A stretch of DNA of 64,000 nucleotides from Rhodococcus sp040643435 (GCF_040643435.1 NZ_JBEYUH010000020.1:1-64000); one strand, 5' to 3'. Positions 27,568-36,488 are shown, counted from the first letter of the stretch. Notes: a model not told the origin generated them from the letters alone. Made by a program: numbers and translations.

Positions 27568-28848
27568 CTACGCCCGGCGGGCGTGCCGGCCCTGCGGTTG
27601 CTGCGGCGGTACGTCGGCTCGCGCCAGGACCGCGGCGATCGCGGTGGTGAGCGGCACCGACAGCGTCAGCGCGATGCCGCCGACGCACGCGCGGACCAGC
27701 TCGATGGCCACTGCGTCACTGGTGATCACATCGGTGATCGAGCGCCCTGCCACGGAGAACAGCAGCAGCAGCGGCAACGCGCCACCCGCGTACGCCAGGA
27801 CGAGGGTGTAGACGGTGCTGGCGATGTGGTCGCGTCCCACCCGCATCGCCGCGGAGAAGATGTTCCGCCGCGACGAGTCCGGGTCCAGCGCGGCGAGTTC
27901 GAACGCCGACGACGCCTGCGTGATGGTGACGTCGTTGAGCACACCGAGCGAACCGATGATGAAACCGGCCAGCAGCAGTCCCGAGATCGACACGTGCCCG
28001 ATGTACAACTGCACGTTGGTGTTCTGTTCCTCCGACAGCCCGGTCAGGTGCGTCATCCGGATCGTCGCGTACGACAGCAGCGCTGCGAGGGCCATCGACG
28101 CAAGAGTGCCCAGCAGTGCCGAACTCGTTCGCAGATTCACACCGTGCGCCAGATACAGCACGGCGTAGAGGATCAGAGAACCGCCTACCAGCGCGACCGG
28201 CACTGCGGGCCGGCCGTCCAGCAACGCGGGGAGCATGAACACCACAAGAATGCCGAACGCGATACCGAGGCCGATCAGGGCCCGCAGACCGCGCCACCGG
28301 GCGATCGCGACCACGACGATCGCGAACGCCGCGACCACGAGCGCCAGCGGGAAGCCGCGGGCGTAGTCGTAGAAGGAATACTGGGTGACGCCCGCCGGAT
28401 CGGTCTGACGGACGATCCGGATCTCGTCCCCGGCCTTCAGCTCGGGCTGGCCCGGCCCCGGAATCACCTCGAGGAGCGTTCGGGCGCCTTCGTCGGGGCC
28501 GGACTCGATGGCGACGATGCTTCGCTCACATTCGAAGGCCCCGGTCGCGGGAGGTGACGGTTCGCCGGTGAATACCCGGCCGAAGGAGGTGCTCCCGCAC
28601 GGCCCCGGTCCCTGCTCCACGACCGTTCCGGCCTCGGTGACGACCGCGCCGCCACCGGTGGTCTGGAAAGGCGCGGGAATGTCCACGGCGCGGCTACTCG
28701 GCCACAGTAGGGCGGTGCCGATCAGTACCGCGATGCCGATTGCGGTCAGCAGACCGACGACGATCTTCGCGGCGATCGGCCCCAAAGGGACAGGACCTTC
28801 GGAATGTCCGTGTCCGTGACCGTGCCCATGTCCGTAGTTCACTCGCAC
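27568..28848 (-). CDS. YibE/F family multi-pass membrane protein
   Basis: The 426-residue protein starts at a GTG at 28848 (a second in-frame GTG is at 28842; no strong ribosome site separates them). Its N-terminus is an unusual His-rich run (YGHGHGHGHGHSEG) that could bind metal. After a first helix (about 30-50) comes an extracytoplasmic part with two Cys, then about seven hydrophobic segments. The family signature is present around LIGLGIAFGILVVFMLPALL and SISGLLLAGFIIGSLGVLND. YibE/F proteins are predicted transporters of unknown substrate; some are placed with export functions. The gene ends two bases from the convergent Hsp70-like gene. The upstream region carries a palindrome and a DosR-like box. 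Confidence 0.85.
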   Translation of the reverse strand: MRVNYGHGHGHGHGHSEGPVPLGPIAAKIVVGLLTAIGIAVLIGTALLWPSSRAVDIPAPFQTTGGGAVVTEAGTVVEQGPGPCGSTSFGRVFTGEPSPPATGAFECERSIVAIESGPDEGARTLLEVIPGPGQPELKAGDEIRIVRQTDPAGVTQYSFYDYARGFPLALVVAAFAIVVVAIARWRGLRALIGLGIAFGILVVFMLPALLDGRPAVPVALVGGSLILYAVLYLAHGVNLRTSSALLGTLASMALAALLSYATIRMTHLTGLSEEQNTNVQLYIGHVSISGLLLAGFIIGSLGVLNDVTITQASSAFELAALDPDSSRRNIFSAAMRVGRDHIASTVYTLVLAYAGGALPLLLLFSVAGRSITDVITSDAVAIELVRACVGGIALTLSVPLTTAIAAVLARADVPPQQPQGRHARRA

Positions 28849-29161
28849 AGGCTAGCCAGAAACGGGCGAAGAGTTGGGCTGGTGGTGGCGGGGAGCAGGG
28901 GGGGTGTCCCCGCCACCGTCACCTGACCTCGCACAGGGGGGATGGCGAACGGTCAGGGAGCCCGGCACTAACAGTGCCATAAGACAAATTACTTGCTCCG
29001 GCCCCGACTTGGGGAGATGCGGTTGTGTGGCGATGGTCACCAATGTGACAAATCGACCGCTCGGGAAGGTCTCTTGGGCCTGTTAACAGGGACTTTAGTC
29101 CTAAAGAAACCAAGATCACTTTTCGGCAACAATTTCTTTCCCGCGCCGGAACGCCCTTTTT
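28849..29161. other. regulatory-looking intergenic region with stacked palindromes
   Basis: This 313-bp gap lies between the YibE/F start and the aminotransferase end. It has no convincing gene. It contains a perfect 6-3-6 inverted repeat GGCACT-AAC-AGTGCC at 28964-28978, a perfect 12-bp palindrome CCTGTTAACAGG at 29079-29090, and directly after it a DosR-like box. Both neighbouring genes are read on the minus strand, so these sites lie upstream of YibE/F and downstream of the aminotransferase. Confidence 0.6.
29086..29105. promoter_or_regulatory. DosR/DevR-like box
   Basis: The core GGGACTTTAGTCCT at 29089-29102 matches 13 of 14 positions of the mycobacterial dormancy-regulon consensus GGGACTWWAGTCCC. 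The outer T/A positions match on the right side only. It lies about 240 bp upstream of the YibE/F start, which is far for direct activation. Its role is therefore inferred, not shown. Confidence 0.5.
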
Positions 29162-30418
29162 CTACTGTTTGTAGGACGACAGGAAGTTTCCGATCCGCTC
29201 GATCGCCACCGCCAGATCGCGTGCCCACGGCAACGTGACGATCCGCAGATGGTCGTGGTTCGGCCAATTGAAGCCTGTGCCCTGGGTGACGAGGATGCGC
29301 TCCTGCAGCAGCAGATCTTGCACGAGCTTCTCGTCGTTGCGGATGTCGTAGACCTCCGGATCCAGGCGCGGGAAGGCGTAGAGCGCACCGCGTGGCTTGA
29401 CGCAGCTCACGCCCGGAATGGCGTTGAGTCGCTCCCACGCCACGTCACGCTGCTCGAGCAATCGTCCGCCGGGCAGAACCAGGTCGTCGATGCTCTGGTA
29501 CCCCCCGAGCGCTACCTGGATCGCGTGCTGAGCCGGCACGTTGGGGCACAACCGTGTGGAGGCCAGCAGGTCGATGCCCTCCAGGAAGCCCGCCGCGTGC
29601 TCCTTCGGGCCGGTGATGACCATCCACCCCGACCGGTAGCCGGCGACCCGGTAGGCCTTCGACAGACCGTTGTAGGTCAGGCAGAGCAGGTCGGGAGCGA
29701 GAGAGGCGAGGGAGATGTGCTTGGCGTCGTCGTACAGGATCTTGTCGTAGATCTCGTCGGCCAGCAGCAGCAGCTGGTGCTTACGGGCCAGCCGGACGAC
29801 CTCCTCGAGCACCTCATGCGAATAGACGGCACCCGTGGGGTTGTTCGGGTTGATCACGACGATCGCCTTGGTGCGTTCGGTGATCTTGGACTCGATATCC
29901 TCGATATCCGGATTCCAGTCGTTGGACTCGTCGCACAGATAGTGCACCGGTGTGCCACCCGCGAGCGAGGTCATCGCCGTCCACAACGGATAGTCGGGTG
30001 CCGGGATGAGCACCTCGTCGCCGTCGTCGAGCAGCGCCTGCATGGTCATGGTGATGAGCTCGGAGACGCCGTTGCCCAGGTAGACGTCGTTGATGTCGAA
30101 CTTGGGGAAGTTCGGCACGAGTTCGTAGCGTGTGACGATCGCGCGTCGCGCGGAGGCGATGCCCTTGGACTCCGAGTAGCCCTGCGCGTGCGGCAGCGAC
30201 GCGATCATGTCCTGCACGATCGTGTCGGGCGCCTCGAACCCGAAGGGCGCAGGGTTGCCGATGTTGAGCTTGAGGATGCGATGCCCCTCGGCCTCGAGTC
30301 GCGCAGCGTGGGCGTGCACCGGCCCGCGGATCTCGTAGAGCACGTTCTGGAGCTTCGACGACTGCTCGAGCCGACGGCTGATCGGGTGGTGAAGGTGGCC
30401 TTGCTCCTCGGTAGTCAC
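29162..30418 (-). CDS. alaT: PLP-dependent aminotransferase, AlaT type (Rv0337c-like)
   Basis: The 418-residue fold-type I aminotransferase has the usual motifs: glycine-rich YLGNGVSELITMTMQ, the Asn-Pro motif VINPNNPTGAVYS, the Asp-x-x-Tyr ADEIYDKILY, and the Schiff-base lysine in NGLSKAYRVAGYRSGW. Its closest remembered relative is M. tuberculosis Rv0337c, annotated as aspartate or alanine aminotransferase. I favour alanine:2-oxoglutarate transamination, but the substrate is not proven by motif. It starts at a GTG with no strong ribosome site. In M. tuberculosis this gene is next to etfD. Here cspA, alkB and an AbiEi-like gene lie between them. Confidence 0.88.
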   Translation of the reverse strand: MTTEEQGHLHHPISRRLEQSSKLQNVLYEIRGPVHAHAARLEAEGHRILKLNIGNPAPFGFEAPDTIVQDMIASLPHAQGYSESKGIASARRAIVTRYELVPNFPKFDINDVYLGNGVSELITMTMQALLDDGDEVLIPAPDYPLWTAMTSLAGGTPVHYLCDESNDWNPDIEDIESKITERTKAIVVINPNNPTGAVYSHEVLEEVVRLARKHQLLLLADEIYDKILYDDAKHISLASLAPDLLCLTYNGLSKAYRVAGYRSGWMVITGPKEHAAGFLEGIDLLASTRLCPNVPAQHAIQVALGGYQSIDDLVLPGGRLLEQRDVAWERLNAIPGVSCVKPRGALYAFPRLDPEVYDIRNDEKLVQDLLLQERILVTQGTGFNWPNHDHLRIVTLPWARDLAVAIERIGNFLSSYKQ

Positions 30419-30584
30419 GGCTTACATGGTGCCACCGTGGTGCAACACGATTTCATCCGCATTTTGTCGGGGGTGGTAACGAGTCGGGAAACAAGACGCG
30501 ACGAATGTCCGGATCAGTGCGATGATCGAGGTCCATCTAGGCCGCACGTCGGGGTGACGTGGGGGAATGCAAGGAGCAAGTGGT

Positions 30585-30788
30585 ATGGCGCAGGGCACTG
30601 TCAAGTGGTTCAACGCGGAAAAGGGCTTCGGTTTCATCGAGCAGGATGGTGGGGGAGCAGACGTTTTCGTTCACTACTCCGAAATCCAGGGGTCGGGCTT
30701 CAAGACCCTCGATGAGGGAGCACGAGTCGAATTCGAGATCGGCCAGGGCCAGAAGGGCCCGCAGGCTCAGGGCGTGCGCACCATCTAG
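30585..30788 (+). CDS. cspA: cold-shock domain protein CspA type
   Basis: This 67-residue single cold-shock domain has both RNA-binding motifs, RNP1 (KGFGFI) and RNP2 (DVFVHYS). The ATG at 30585 has AAGGAG at 30571-30576, and the upstream in-frame ATG at 30567 has none. Such proteins bind single-stranded RNA and act as RNA chaperones or antiterminators. The 166-bp gap from the divergent aminotransferase likely holds the promoter and a leader. A strong hairpin terminator follows directly, so it is probably monocistronic. Confidence 0.93.
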   Translation: MAQGTVKWFNAEKGFGFIEQDGGGADVFVHYSEIQGSGFKTLDEGARVEFEIGQGQKGPQAQGVRTI

Positions 30789-30814
30789 GTCGCACCCTTT
30801 CGAGAGTTCCGCGT

Positions 30815-30848
30815 ACGGCGGCGTCGCACTTCGGTGCGACGCCGCCGT
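30815..30848 (+). terminator. hairpin terminator after cspA
   Basis: A perfect 15-bp stem (ACGGCGGCGTCGCAC at 30815-30829, paired with 30834-30848) closes on a TTCG tetraloop. No T-run follows, as is common in high-GC actinobacteria. It separates cspA from alkB. Confidence 0.8.
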
Positions 30849-31005
30849 CGTATACCGATACGTGGGCGTTGTGTCGTCCACCACGCAGATTGGGTTACCC
30901 GCTGGTACGGGCCGCCTTGTAAGGTGTAGCCGGTCGGGGGTGACAGTTGTTTTCCGGTGCGAGACAAGTGCCGGCCCGTTTTGCTTGGCTGGGGGAAATG
31001 GCGTA

Positions 31006-32178
31006 GTGGATTCGGTGACTCTCCGCGACCGGACGTACGGTGGATGGACCGACCCCAAGCGGCATCTGTGGTTGTACGGGCTCGTCATCCCTCTGAGCCC
31101 CTTCATCGCCTACCTGCTCGTCGAGTTCTTCCGCCTCGGCGTCTTCTGGGCCACCGGTGCGCTGGTGATCGCGGTCGTCTGTCCGCTCGTCGATGCTCTC
31201 GCGCGCCTCGACACGAGCAACCCACCCGAGGTCGTCATGAAGTCCCTCGAGGACGACCGGTACTACCGCTACTGCACCTACCTGTATCTACCGCTGCAAT
31301 ATGCGGGCCTGGTGTTCGGTTGCTGGATGTGGGTCTCGCAACCCATGGGTGGCGCCGAGCGGTTCGCGATGGCCGCTACGCTCGGCATCGTCGGCGGAGT
31401 CGGCATCAATGCGGCGCACGAACTCGGGCACAAGCGCACGACCATCGAGCGACGGCTTGCGAAAATCGCGCTGGCTCAATCCTTCTACGGCCACTTCTAC
31501 GTCGAACACAACCGCGGTCATCACGCGCGCGTCGCGACGCCCGAAGATCCCGCCACCGCCCGGATGGGCGAGAGCTACTGGTGGTTCCTGCCCCGCTCGG
31601 TGTTCGGCAGCCTCAGGTCGGCGATCCGGTACGAGAAGGGCCGGCTGGACCGTCGCGGCAAGTCGTTCTGGAACCTGCGGCACAACGACATCCTGAACGC
31701 ATGGGCGCTGAGCGTCGCGCTCTACGCCGCTCTCATCGCAGCGTTCGGCTGGTCCATCGCACCGTGGCTGGTCGTGCAGGCGGCGATGGCGATCATGTTC
31801 CTCGAAGGCGCCAACTATCTCGAGCACTACGGGCTGCTGCGCGACAAGCGTGAGGACGGCAGCTACGAACGCGTCCGGCCCGAGCACAGCTGGAACAGCA
31901 ACCACGTGTGCTCCAACCTCTTCCTCTACAACCTGCAGCGGCACAGCGACCATCACGCCAATCCGCTGCGGCGCTATCAGACGCTGCGCTCGATGCCGCA
32001 GGCGCCGCAGCTGCCTGCCGGATACGCGGTGCTGATCATCCTGGCTCTGTTTCCGCCGTTGTGGCGGCGCATCATGGACCCCAGGCTTCTCGAGCACTAC
32101 GGCCACGATTTCTCGCGGATCAACGTACACCCGTCCAAACGCAAGTCCGTGCTCGCGCGTTATGCGCGCGCAGCGTAG
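31006..32178 (+). CDS. alkB: alkane 1-monooxygenase (AlkB)
   Basis: The 390-residue integral-membrane di-iron enzyme hydroxylates n-alkanes at the terminal carbon. All histidine boxes are present: HELGHK, EHNRGHH and LQRHSDHH, plus the AlkB-specific NYLEHYG segment. Several hydrophobic helices precede the first box. The GTG at 31006 has GGGGGAAA at 30991-30998, and the length then fits the family (about 390-410). Electron transfer in AlkB systems needs rubredoxin and rubredoxin reductase, and neither gene follows. In Rhodococcus alkB1 and alkB2 clusters rubredoxin genes are adjacent. This copy therefore resembles the stand-alone alkB paralogues and must borrow electrons from elsewhere. Confidence 0.93.
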   Translation: MDSVTLRDRTYGGWTDPKRHLWLYGLVIPLSPFIAYLLVEFFRLGVFWATGALVIAVVCPLVDALARLDTSNPPEVVMKSLEDDRYYRYCTYLYLPLQYAGLVFGCWMWVSQPMGGAERFAMAATLGIVGGVGINAAHELGHKRTTIERRLAKIALAQSFYGHFYVEHNRGHHARVATPEDPATARMGESYWWFLPRSVFGSLRSAIRYEKGRLDRRGKSFWNLRHNDILNAWALSVALYAALIAAFGWSIAPWLVVQAAMAIMFLEGANYLEHYGLLRDKREDGSYERVRPEHSWNSNHVCSNLFLYNLQRHSDHHANPLRRYQTLRSMPQAPQLPAGYAVLIILALFPPLWRRIMDPRLLEHYGHDFSRINVHPSKRKSVLARYARAA

Positions 32179-32275
32179 ATCGCAGTAGTCCACAGGCCGC
32201 CCGCTCATCCCCAGATCGGCGGCAGCGGGCCACGCGGGCCCGATTGCGCCGCTCGAGTGGGCGACGCTGTGCGGC

Positions 32276-33235
32276 ATGGGGGAGATCATTCGCCGCAGCG
32301 AGGCGATCCGACGGGGCGTGACGCCCTCCGAGATTCGACGCTTCGTGCGCATCGGTACATGGACGCGCCTGTCACCGGGGATCTACGTGCCCGCCGCCTC
32401 CTACGAGAGGTCGGACGACCGAACCCGGCATGCCTACCGGGCGCGTGCCGCGTCGGCGAATGCTGTGAAGGAAAGCGCGCTCAGCCACGTCTCGGCAGCG
32501 GTCCTGCACGGCCTCGAGACATGGCAGTTGCCGCTCGATGCCGTGCATCTGACACGCAACCGGACCGGCGGGGCGACGACGAGCACCGCACGCGTGCTGC
32601 ACTCCTCGCGATTCGGTGAGGACGAGGTCGTCGAAATCGGTGGTGTACGGGTACTGAATGTCGCGCGGACGGTCGTCGATCTGGCCGCCACCGTGCCGTT
32701 CGAGCACGCTGTGGTCGTCGGCGACCACGCGCTACGCAACGGTCTGGTGACCGCCGAGGAGTTGTGTGTTGCCCTCGAACGGATGGGGCGCCATCCGGGA
32801 CGTGCCCGCGCGACCCGCGCGGTCTGCTTCATGAACGATCGCAGCGACAGTGTCGGCGAGTCGCGCAGCCGCGTGCTGATGGTGCGCGAACAGTTGCCGA
32901 TACCCCGAACGCAGGTCGACGTGTTCGACGCAACCGGCAAGTGGCTCGCGCGAGTGGACTTCCTCCTGCCCGAACACGGCGTCATCGGGGAGTTCGACGG
33001 GCGGGTCAAATACCGCCGCGACGGGCTCGCGTCGACGGACGCCGAAGACGTGGTGTTCCGGGAGAAGTTGCGCGAGGACGCGCTTCGTCGTGCCGGCTGG
33101 GTCGTCGTTCGATGGACGTGGGCAGATCTGCAGACGCCTGGGGAGGTCGCGGGTCGGATCCGCGAGGCGATCGACCTGGCGGCACGGTCGGCTGAGCCGA
33201 CAGGAGAGTGGGTAGTGCGGAAGCTCGCAAGGTAG
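32276..33235 (+). CDS. AbiEi-like antitoxin-domain protein with DUF559-type C-terminus
   Basis: The 319-residue protein starts IIRRSEAIRRGVTPSEIRRF, a winged-helix region like the N-terminus of type IV (AbiEi) antitoxins. A central segment with LSHVSAAVLHGLETW is typical of this family. The C-terminus (GEFDGRVKYRRDG, then FREKLREDALRRAGWVVVRWTW) resembles DUF559/restriction-endonuclease-like folds, with D and K residues in the right order. No toxin gene is adjacent, so a toxin-antitoxin role is doubtful. Proteins of this layout are abundant and usually solitary in Rhodococcus and mycobacteria, with unknown function. A 20-bp hairpin follows the stop. Confidence 0.75.
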   Translation: MGEIIRRSEAIRRGVTPSEIRRFVRIGTWTRLSPGIYVPAASYERSDDRTRHAYRARAASANAVKESALSHVSAAVLHGLETWQLPLDAVHLTRNRTGGATTSTARVLHSSRFGEDEVVEIGGVRVLNVARTVVDLAATVPFEHAVVVGDHALRNGLVTAEELCVALERMGRHPGRARATRAVCFMNDRSDSVGESRSRVLMVREQLPIPRTQVDVFDATGKWLARVDFLLPEHGVIGEFDGRVKYRRDGLASTDAEDVVFREKLREDALRRAGWVVVRWTWADLQTPGEVAGRIREAIDLAARSAEPTGEWVVRKLAR

Positions 33236-33240
33236 CAGAA

Positions 33241-33282
33241 AAGCTCGCAGCCCCAGTGACTGGTCACTGGGGCTGCGAGCTT
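33241..33282. terminator. bidirectional terminator, perfect 20-bp stem
   Basis: The arms 33241-33260 and 33263-33282 are perfect reverse complements with a two-base centre (aagctcgcagccccagtgac and its complement). TGTTT follows on the plus strand. It lies between convergent genes (AbiEi-like and etfD) and can serve both. Confidence 0.9.
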
Positions 33283-33296
33283 TGTTTCAGCCCTGC

Positions 33297-36200
33297 TTAC
33301 TTGCGGCCAGGTGCCTTGGCGCCGGGCTTGAAGCCGAGCGCGCCCGGCTTCGCCTTCGGTGCCTCCGGTTCCGGCTTCGCCGCGGCCTTGGGGGCCTCGG
33401 GCTCAGCAGGAGCCTCCGCGACCGCCTCGGGCTCCGCCGGAGCCTCGGCAACCGGCTCGGGCTCGGCTGCCGGCTTCGCGGGAGCGGCCGGCGCAGCCTT
33501 CTTCGCGCCGGGACCCTTCAGGCCGCTCTTGAGCTGCAATCCGCCCGGCTTGGCCTTCGGGATCGCGGCCTCCTTCGGCTGCTCCGCAGGAGCCTCGGCC
33601 GCAGGTGCTTCGGCAGCAGGAGCCTCGGCGGGTGCTTCGGCAGCGGGAGCAGCAGGTGCCGCTGGAGCTGCCTTCTTGGCGCCGGGGCCCTTCAGGCCGC
33701 TCTTGAGCTGCAGTCCGCCCGGCTTGGCCTTGGGCACTGCCGGTGCCTCGGCCGGTTCCGCTGCGGGCGCTGCCGGGGCTTCGGAGGCAGCAGGTGCGGC
33801 CGGCTTCGCGGCGCCCGGAGCCTTCGCGCCCGGAGCCTTGAGGCCGCCCTTCATCTGCAGTCCGCCCGGCTTGGCCTTCGGTGCTGCCGGTGCCTCGGCT
33901 GCGGGAGCCTCGGACGACGCCGCAGGTGCGGCCGGAGCCGCCGCCTTCTTCGCGCCCGGCCCCTTCAGGCCGCCCTTCATCTGCAACCCGCCCGGCTTCG
34001 CCTTCGGAGCAGCGGGAGCCGCGGGGGCCTCAGCCGTCTCGGCTGCCGGAGCCTTCGCGCCACCGGGAGCCTTCGCGCCCGGAGCCTTGAGGCCGCCCTT
34101 CATCTGCAGACCGCCGGCCTTCGGCGCGCCCGTGGTCTTGGGAGCCGCAGGCGTTGCCGCCGCGACCTCGACCTCCTCGACACGCTCCTTCTCGACCTCT
34201 TCGGCGGTCTCTTCGACCTCGACCGGAGTCTTCGGCTGCTGAACGACCTTGAGGTTGTCGCTGAGCTTCGCGGCCTCGACGCGCGAGATGGACTCGAGCA
34301 TGAGCTGCGCGACGTCGATGACCTCGACGCCCTCGCCCTTGCCCTCTTCCTGACGCGCGGTGACACCGTCGGTGAGCATGACGCGGCAGAACGGGCAGCC
34401 CGTCGCGATCTTGGCGGGGTTGGTGGTGAGCGCTTCGTCGACGCGGTCGATGTTGATGCGCTTACCGATCTTCTCCTCCATCCACATGCGGGCGCCACCG
34501 GCACCACAGCACATGGACCGCTCGCCGTGACGCGGCATCTCGACGAGCTTCGCGCCCGACGCCGCCATCAGCTCACGCGGAGCGTTGTAGACCTTGTTGT
34601 GCCGTCCGAGGAAGCAGGGGTCGTGGTAGGTCACGTCCTGGCCGACGGCCTTGACCTGGACCAGCTTCTTCGCGCGCACCAGACGGTTGAGCAGCTGCGT
34701 GTGGTGGACGACCTCGTAGCTGCCCCCGACCTGCGGGTACTCGTTGTTCAGGGCGTTGAAGCAGTGCGCACACGTGACGACGATCTTGCGCTTGCTCGGC
34801 TCGACACCCTCGAACACGCCGTTGAGGACCTCGATGTTCTGCTGCGCCAGCTGCTGGAACAGGAACTCGTTGCCCGCGCGGCGAGCCGAGTCGCCGGTGC
34901 AGGTCTCCTCGGCACCGAGGACCATGAACTTCACGCCGGCGGTCGCGAGGAGTTCGGCGACGGCCTTGGTGGTCTTCTTCGCGCGGTCCTCGTAGGCACC
35001 GGCACAGCCGACCCAGAAGAGGTACTCGTAGCCGTCGAAGCTGTCGGCATCCTGGCCGAAGACCGGGATGTCGAACTCCATCTCGTTGATCCAGTTGAGA
35101 CGGTCCTTGGCGTTCTGGCCCCAGGGGTTGCCCTTGTTCTCGAGGTTCTTGAACAGACCCGCGAGCTCGGACGGGAAGTCCGACTCGATGAGCACCTGGT
35201 AGCGGCGCATGTCGATGATGTGGTCGACGTGCTCGATGTCCACCGGGCACTGCTCGACGCACGCACCACAGTTGGTGCACGACCACAGGGTCTCGGTGTC
35301 GATGACGGGAGCGAGCTCGCCGCCGTCGACCAGCGCCTCGGTCTCGCCGACGAGCTTGCGGCCGGCTTCCTCACGCGCCGAGGCCGGGATCTTCGCGAGC
35401 TTGGACTCGTCCGGGTTGCCTTCGGCGTCGACCAGTCCGACCTCGTCGCCACCGATGTCGGTGCGACCACCGGCGAGCAGATATGGGGCCTTCGCATAGC
35501 CGTGGTCACGCAGCGACGTGATGAGCAGCTTCGGCGACAGCGGCTTGCCGGTGTTCCAGGCGGGGCACTGCGACTGGCAGCGACCGCACTCGGTGCAGGT
35601 CGTGAAGTCGAGCCAGCCCTTCCAGGTGAAGTCCTCGATGCGACCGGCACCGAAGGTGTCCTTGTCGGGGTCGGCGTCTTCCATGTCGACGGGCTTGCCG
35701 CCGGACATCATCGGGCGTGCGGCGCCGAGGGCGGGACCGCCGTCGTCCTCACGCTTGAAGTAGATGTTGAAGAACGCCGAGAAGCGGTGCCATGCGACAC
35801 CCCAGGTGATGTTGCGCCCCACGATGTAGAGCCACACCATGCCCGACATGAGCTTGACGAACGCGAAGACCGACACCAGTTCGGGGCTCGCGGGCAGGAG
35901 CTTGGCGACCTGCATGGTGAAGAAGTCGGTTGAAAGGTGGCCGCCGCCGTAGGTGGCGATCTTGCCGGCCTTCACCAGGATCATGCCCAGGCCCTCGAGC
36001 AGCACGACCGTCTCGACGAAGTAGGCGGCCTTGAAGTTCGAGCCGCTGAAGCGCGACATCCGGCCGGGCTGACGCGGATGGTTGCGCTGGCGGATGACGA
36101 TCAGCACCAGGATGCCGACCACCGTGCCGATGCCGAGAATCTCGTCGATGAAGTGGTAGACGGCAGTGTTGCCGATGATGGGCCAGTGGAACTTCGGGTC

Positions 36201-36488
36201 GAAGGTCTGGCCGTAGGCTTCGAACCAGACGATCGCGCCGAGCATGAAGCCGACCATCACCAGCCAGTGCGCCCAGCCGACGGTTCGGAACTTGACCATC
36301 TTCGTGTGCGCGAGGAATTCGACGACCATCTGCTTGAAGCGCGGGAAGAACGGCCGCCAACGATCCGGGGCCGGCTGGCCGACCCGGATCGTATTGACCA
36401 TCTTCAGCGCGCCGCTGATGAACGCGAACCAACACACGAGGCTCAGCAGCACGCCGATCGTGCCCAACGTAATCGTCAGGGCATTCAT
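33297..36488 (-). CDS. etfD: EtfD-type membrane iron-sulphur oxidoreductase with repetitive C-terminal tail
   Basis: The 1063-residue protein matches M. tuberculosis Rv0338c (EtfD), which takes electrons from electron-transfer flavoprotein during fatty-acid oxidation and passes them to the quinone pool. The N-terminal third has about six membrane helices (NarI-like). Two ferredoxin motifs follow: CTECGRCQSQCP and CTNCGACVEQCP. Two CCG (heterodisulphide-reductase) domains come next, with VGCAGAYED, TCAHCFNAL, HDPCFLGRHN and MCCGAGGARMW. From about residue 790 the tail is Pro/Ala/Lys/Glu-rich and contains five copies of a GGLQ(M/L)K(G/S)GLK unit spaced by Ala-rich linkers. The last unit is degenerate (PGALGFKPGAKAPGRK). 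Rv0338c is about 880 residues, so the tail explains the extra length. The start at 36488 has AAAGG upstream. Confidence 0.93.
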   Translation of the reverse strand: MNALTITLGTIGVLLSLVCWFAFISGALKMVNTIRVGQPAPDRWRPFFPRFKQMVVEFLAHTKMVKFRTVGWAHWLVMVGFMLGAIVWFEAYGQTFDPKFHWPIIGNTAVYHFIDEILGIGTVVGILVLIVIRQRNHPRQPGRMSRFSGSNFKAAYFVETVVLLEGLGMILVKAGKIATYGGGHLSTDFFTMQVAKLLPASPELVSVFAFVKLMSGMVWLYIVGRNITWGVAWHRFSAFFNIYFKREDDGGPALGAARPMMSGGKPVDMEDADPDKDTFGAGRIEDFTWKGWLDFTTCTECGRCQSQCPAWNTGKPLSPKLLITSLRDHGYAKAPYLLAGGRTDIGGDEVGLVDAEGNPDESKLAKIPASAREEAGRKLVGETEALVDGGELAPVIDTETLWSCTNCGACVEQCPVDIEHVDHIIDMRRYQVLIESDFPSELAGLFKNLENKGNPWGQNAKDRLNWINEMEFDIPVFGQDADSFDGYEYLFWVGCAGAYEDRAKKTTKAVAELLATAGVKFMVLGAEETCTGDSARRAGNEFLFQQLAQQNIEVLNGVFEGVEPSKRKIVVTCAHCFNALNNEYPQVGGSYEVVHHTQLLNRLVRAKKLVQVKAVGQDVTYHDPCFLGRHNKVYNAPRELMAASGAKLVEMPRHGERSMCCGAGGARMWMEEKIGKRINIDRVDEALTTNPAKIATGCPFCRVMLTDGVTARQEEGKGEGVEVIDVAQLMLESISRVEAAKLSDNLKVVQQPKTPVEVEETAEEVEKERVEEVEVAAATPAAPKTTGAPKAGGLQMKGGLKAPGAKAPGGAKAPAAETAEAPAAPAAPKAKPGGLQMKGGLKGPGAKKAAAPAAPAASSEAPAAEAPAAPKAKPGGLQMKGGLKAPGAKAPGAAKPAAPAASEAPAAPAAEPAEAPAVPKAKPGGLQLKSGLKGPGAKKAAPAAPAAPAAEAPAEAPAAEAPAAEAPAEQPKEAAIPKAKPGGLQLKSGLKGPGAKKAAPAAPAKPAAEPEPVAEAPAEPEAVAEAPAEPEAPKAAAKPEPEAPKAKPGALGFKPGAKAPGRK

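Noticed and set aside
28852..29119. Two minus-strand frames of 63 and 66 residues near the DosR-like box
   Set aside because: No ribosome site, low-complexity translation and no recognisable features.
32180..32275. Rubredoxin gene after alkB
   Set aside because: No small Cys-rich frame (CxxCG) follows alkB on either strand.
33282..35933. Long plus-strand frame across etfD with Leu/Arg-rich translation
   Set aside because: It is antisense to the strongly supported etfD and is low in complexity.
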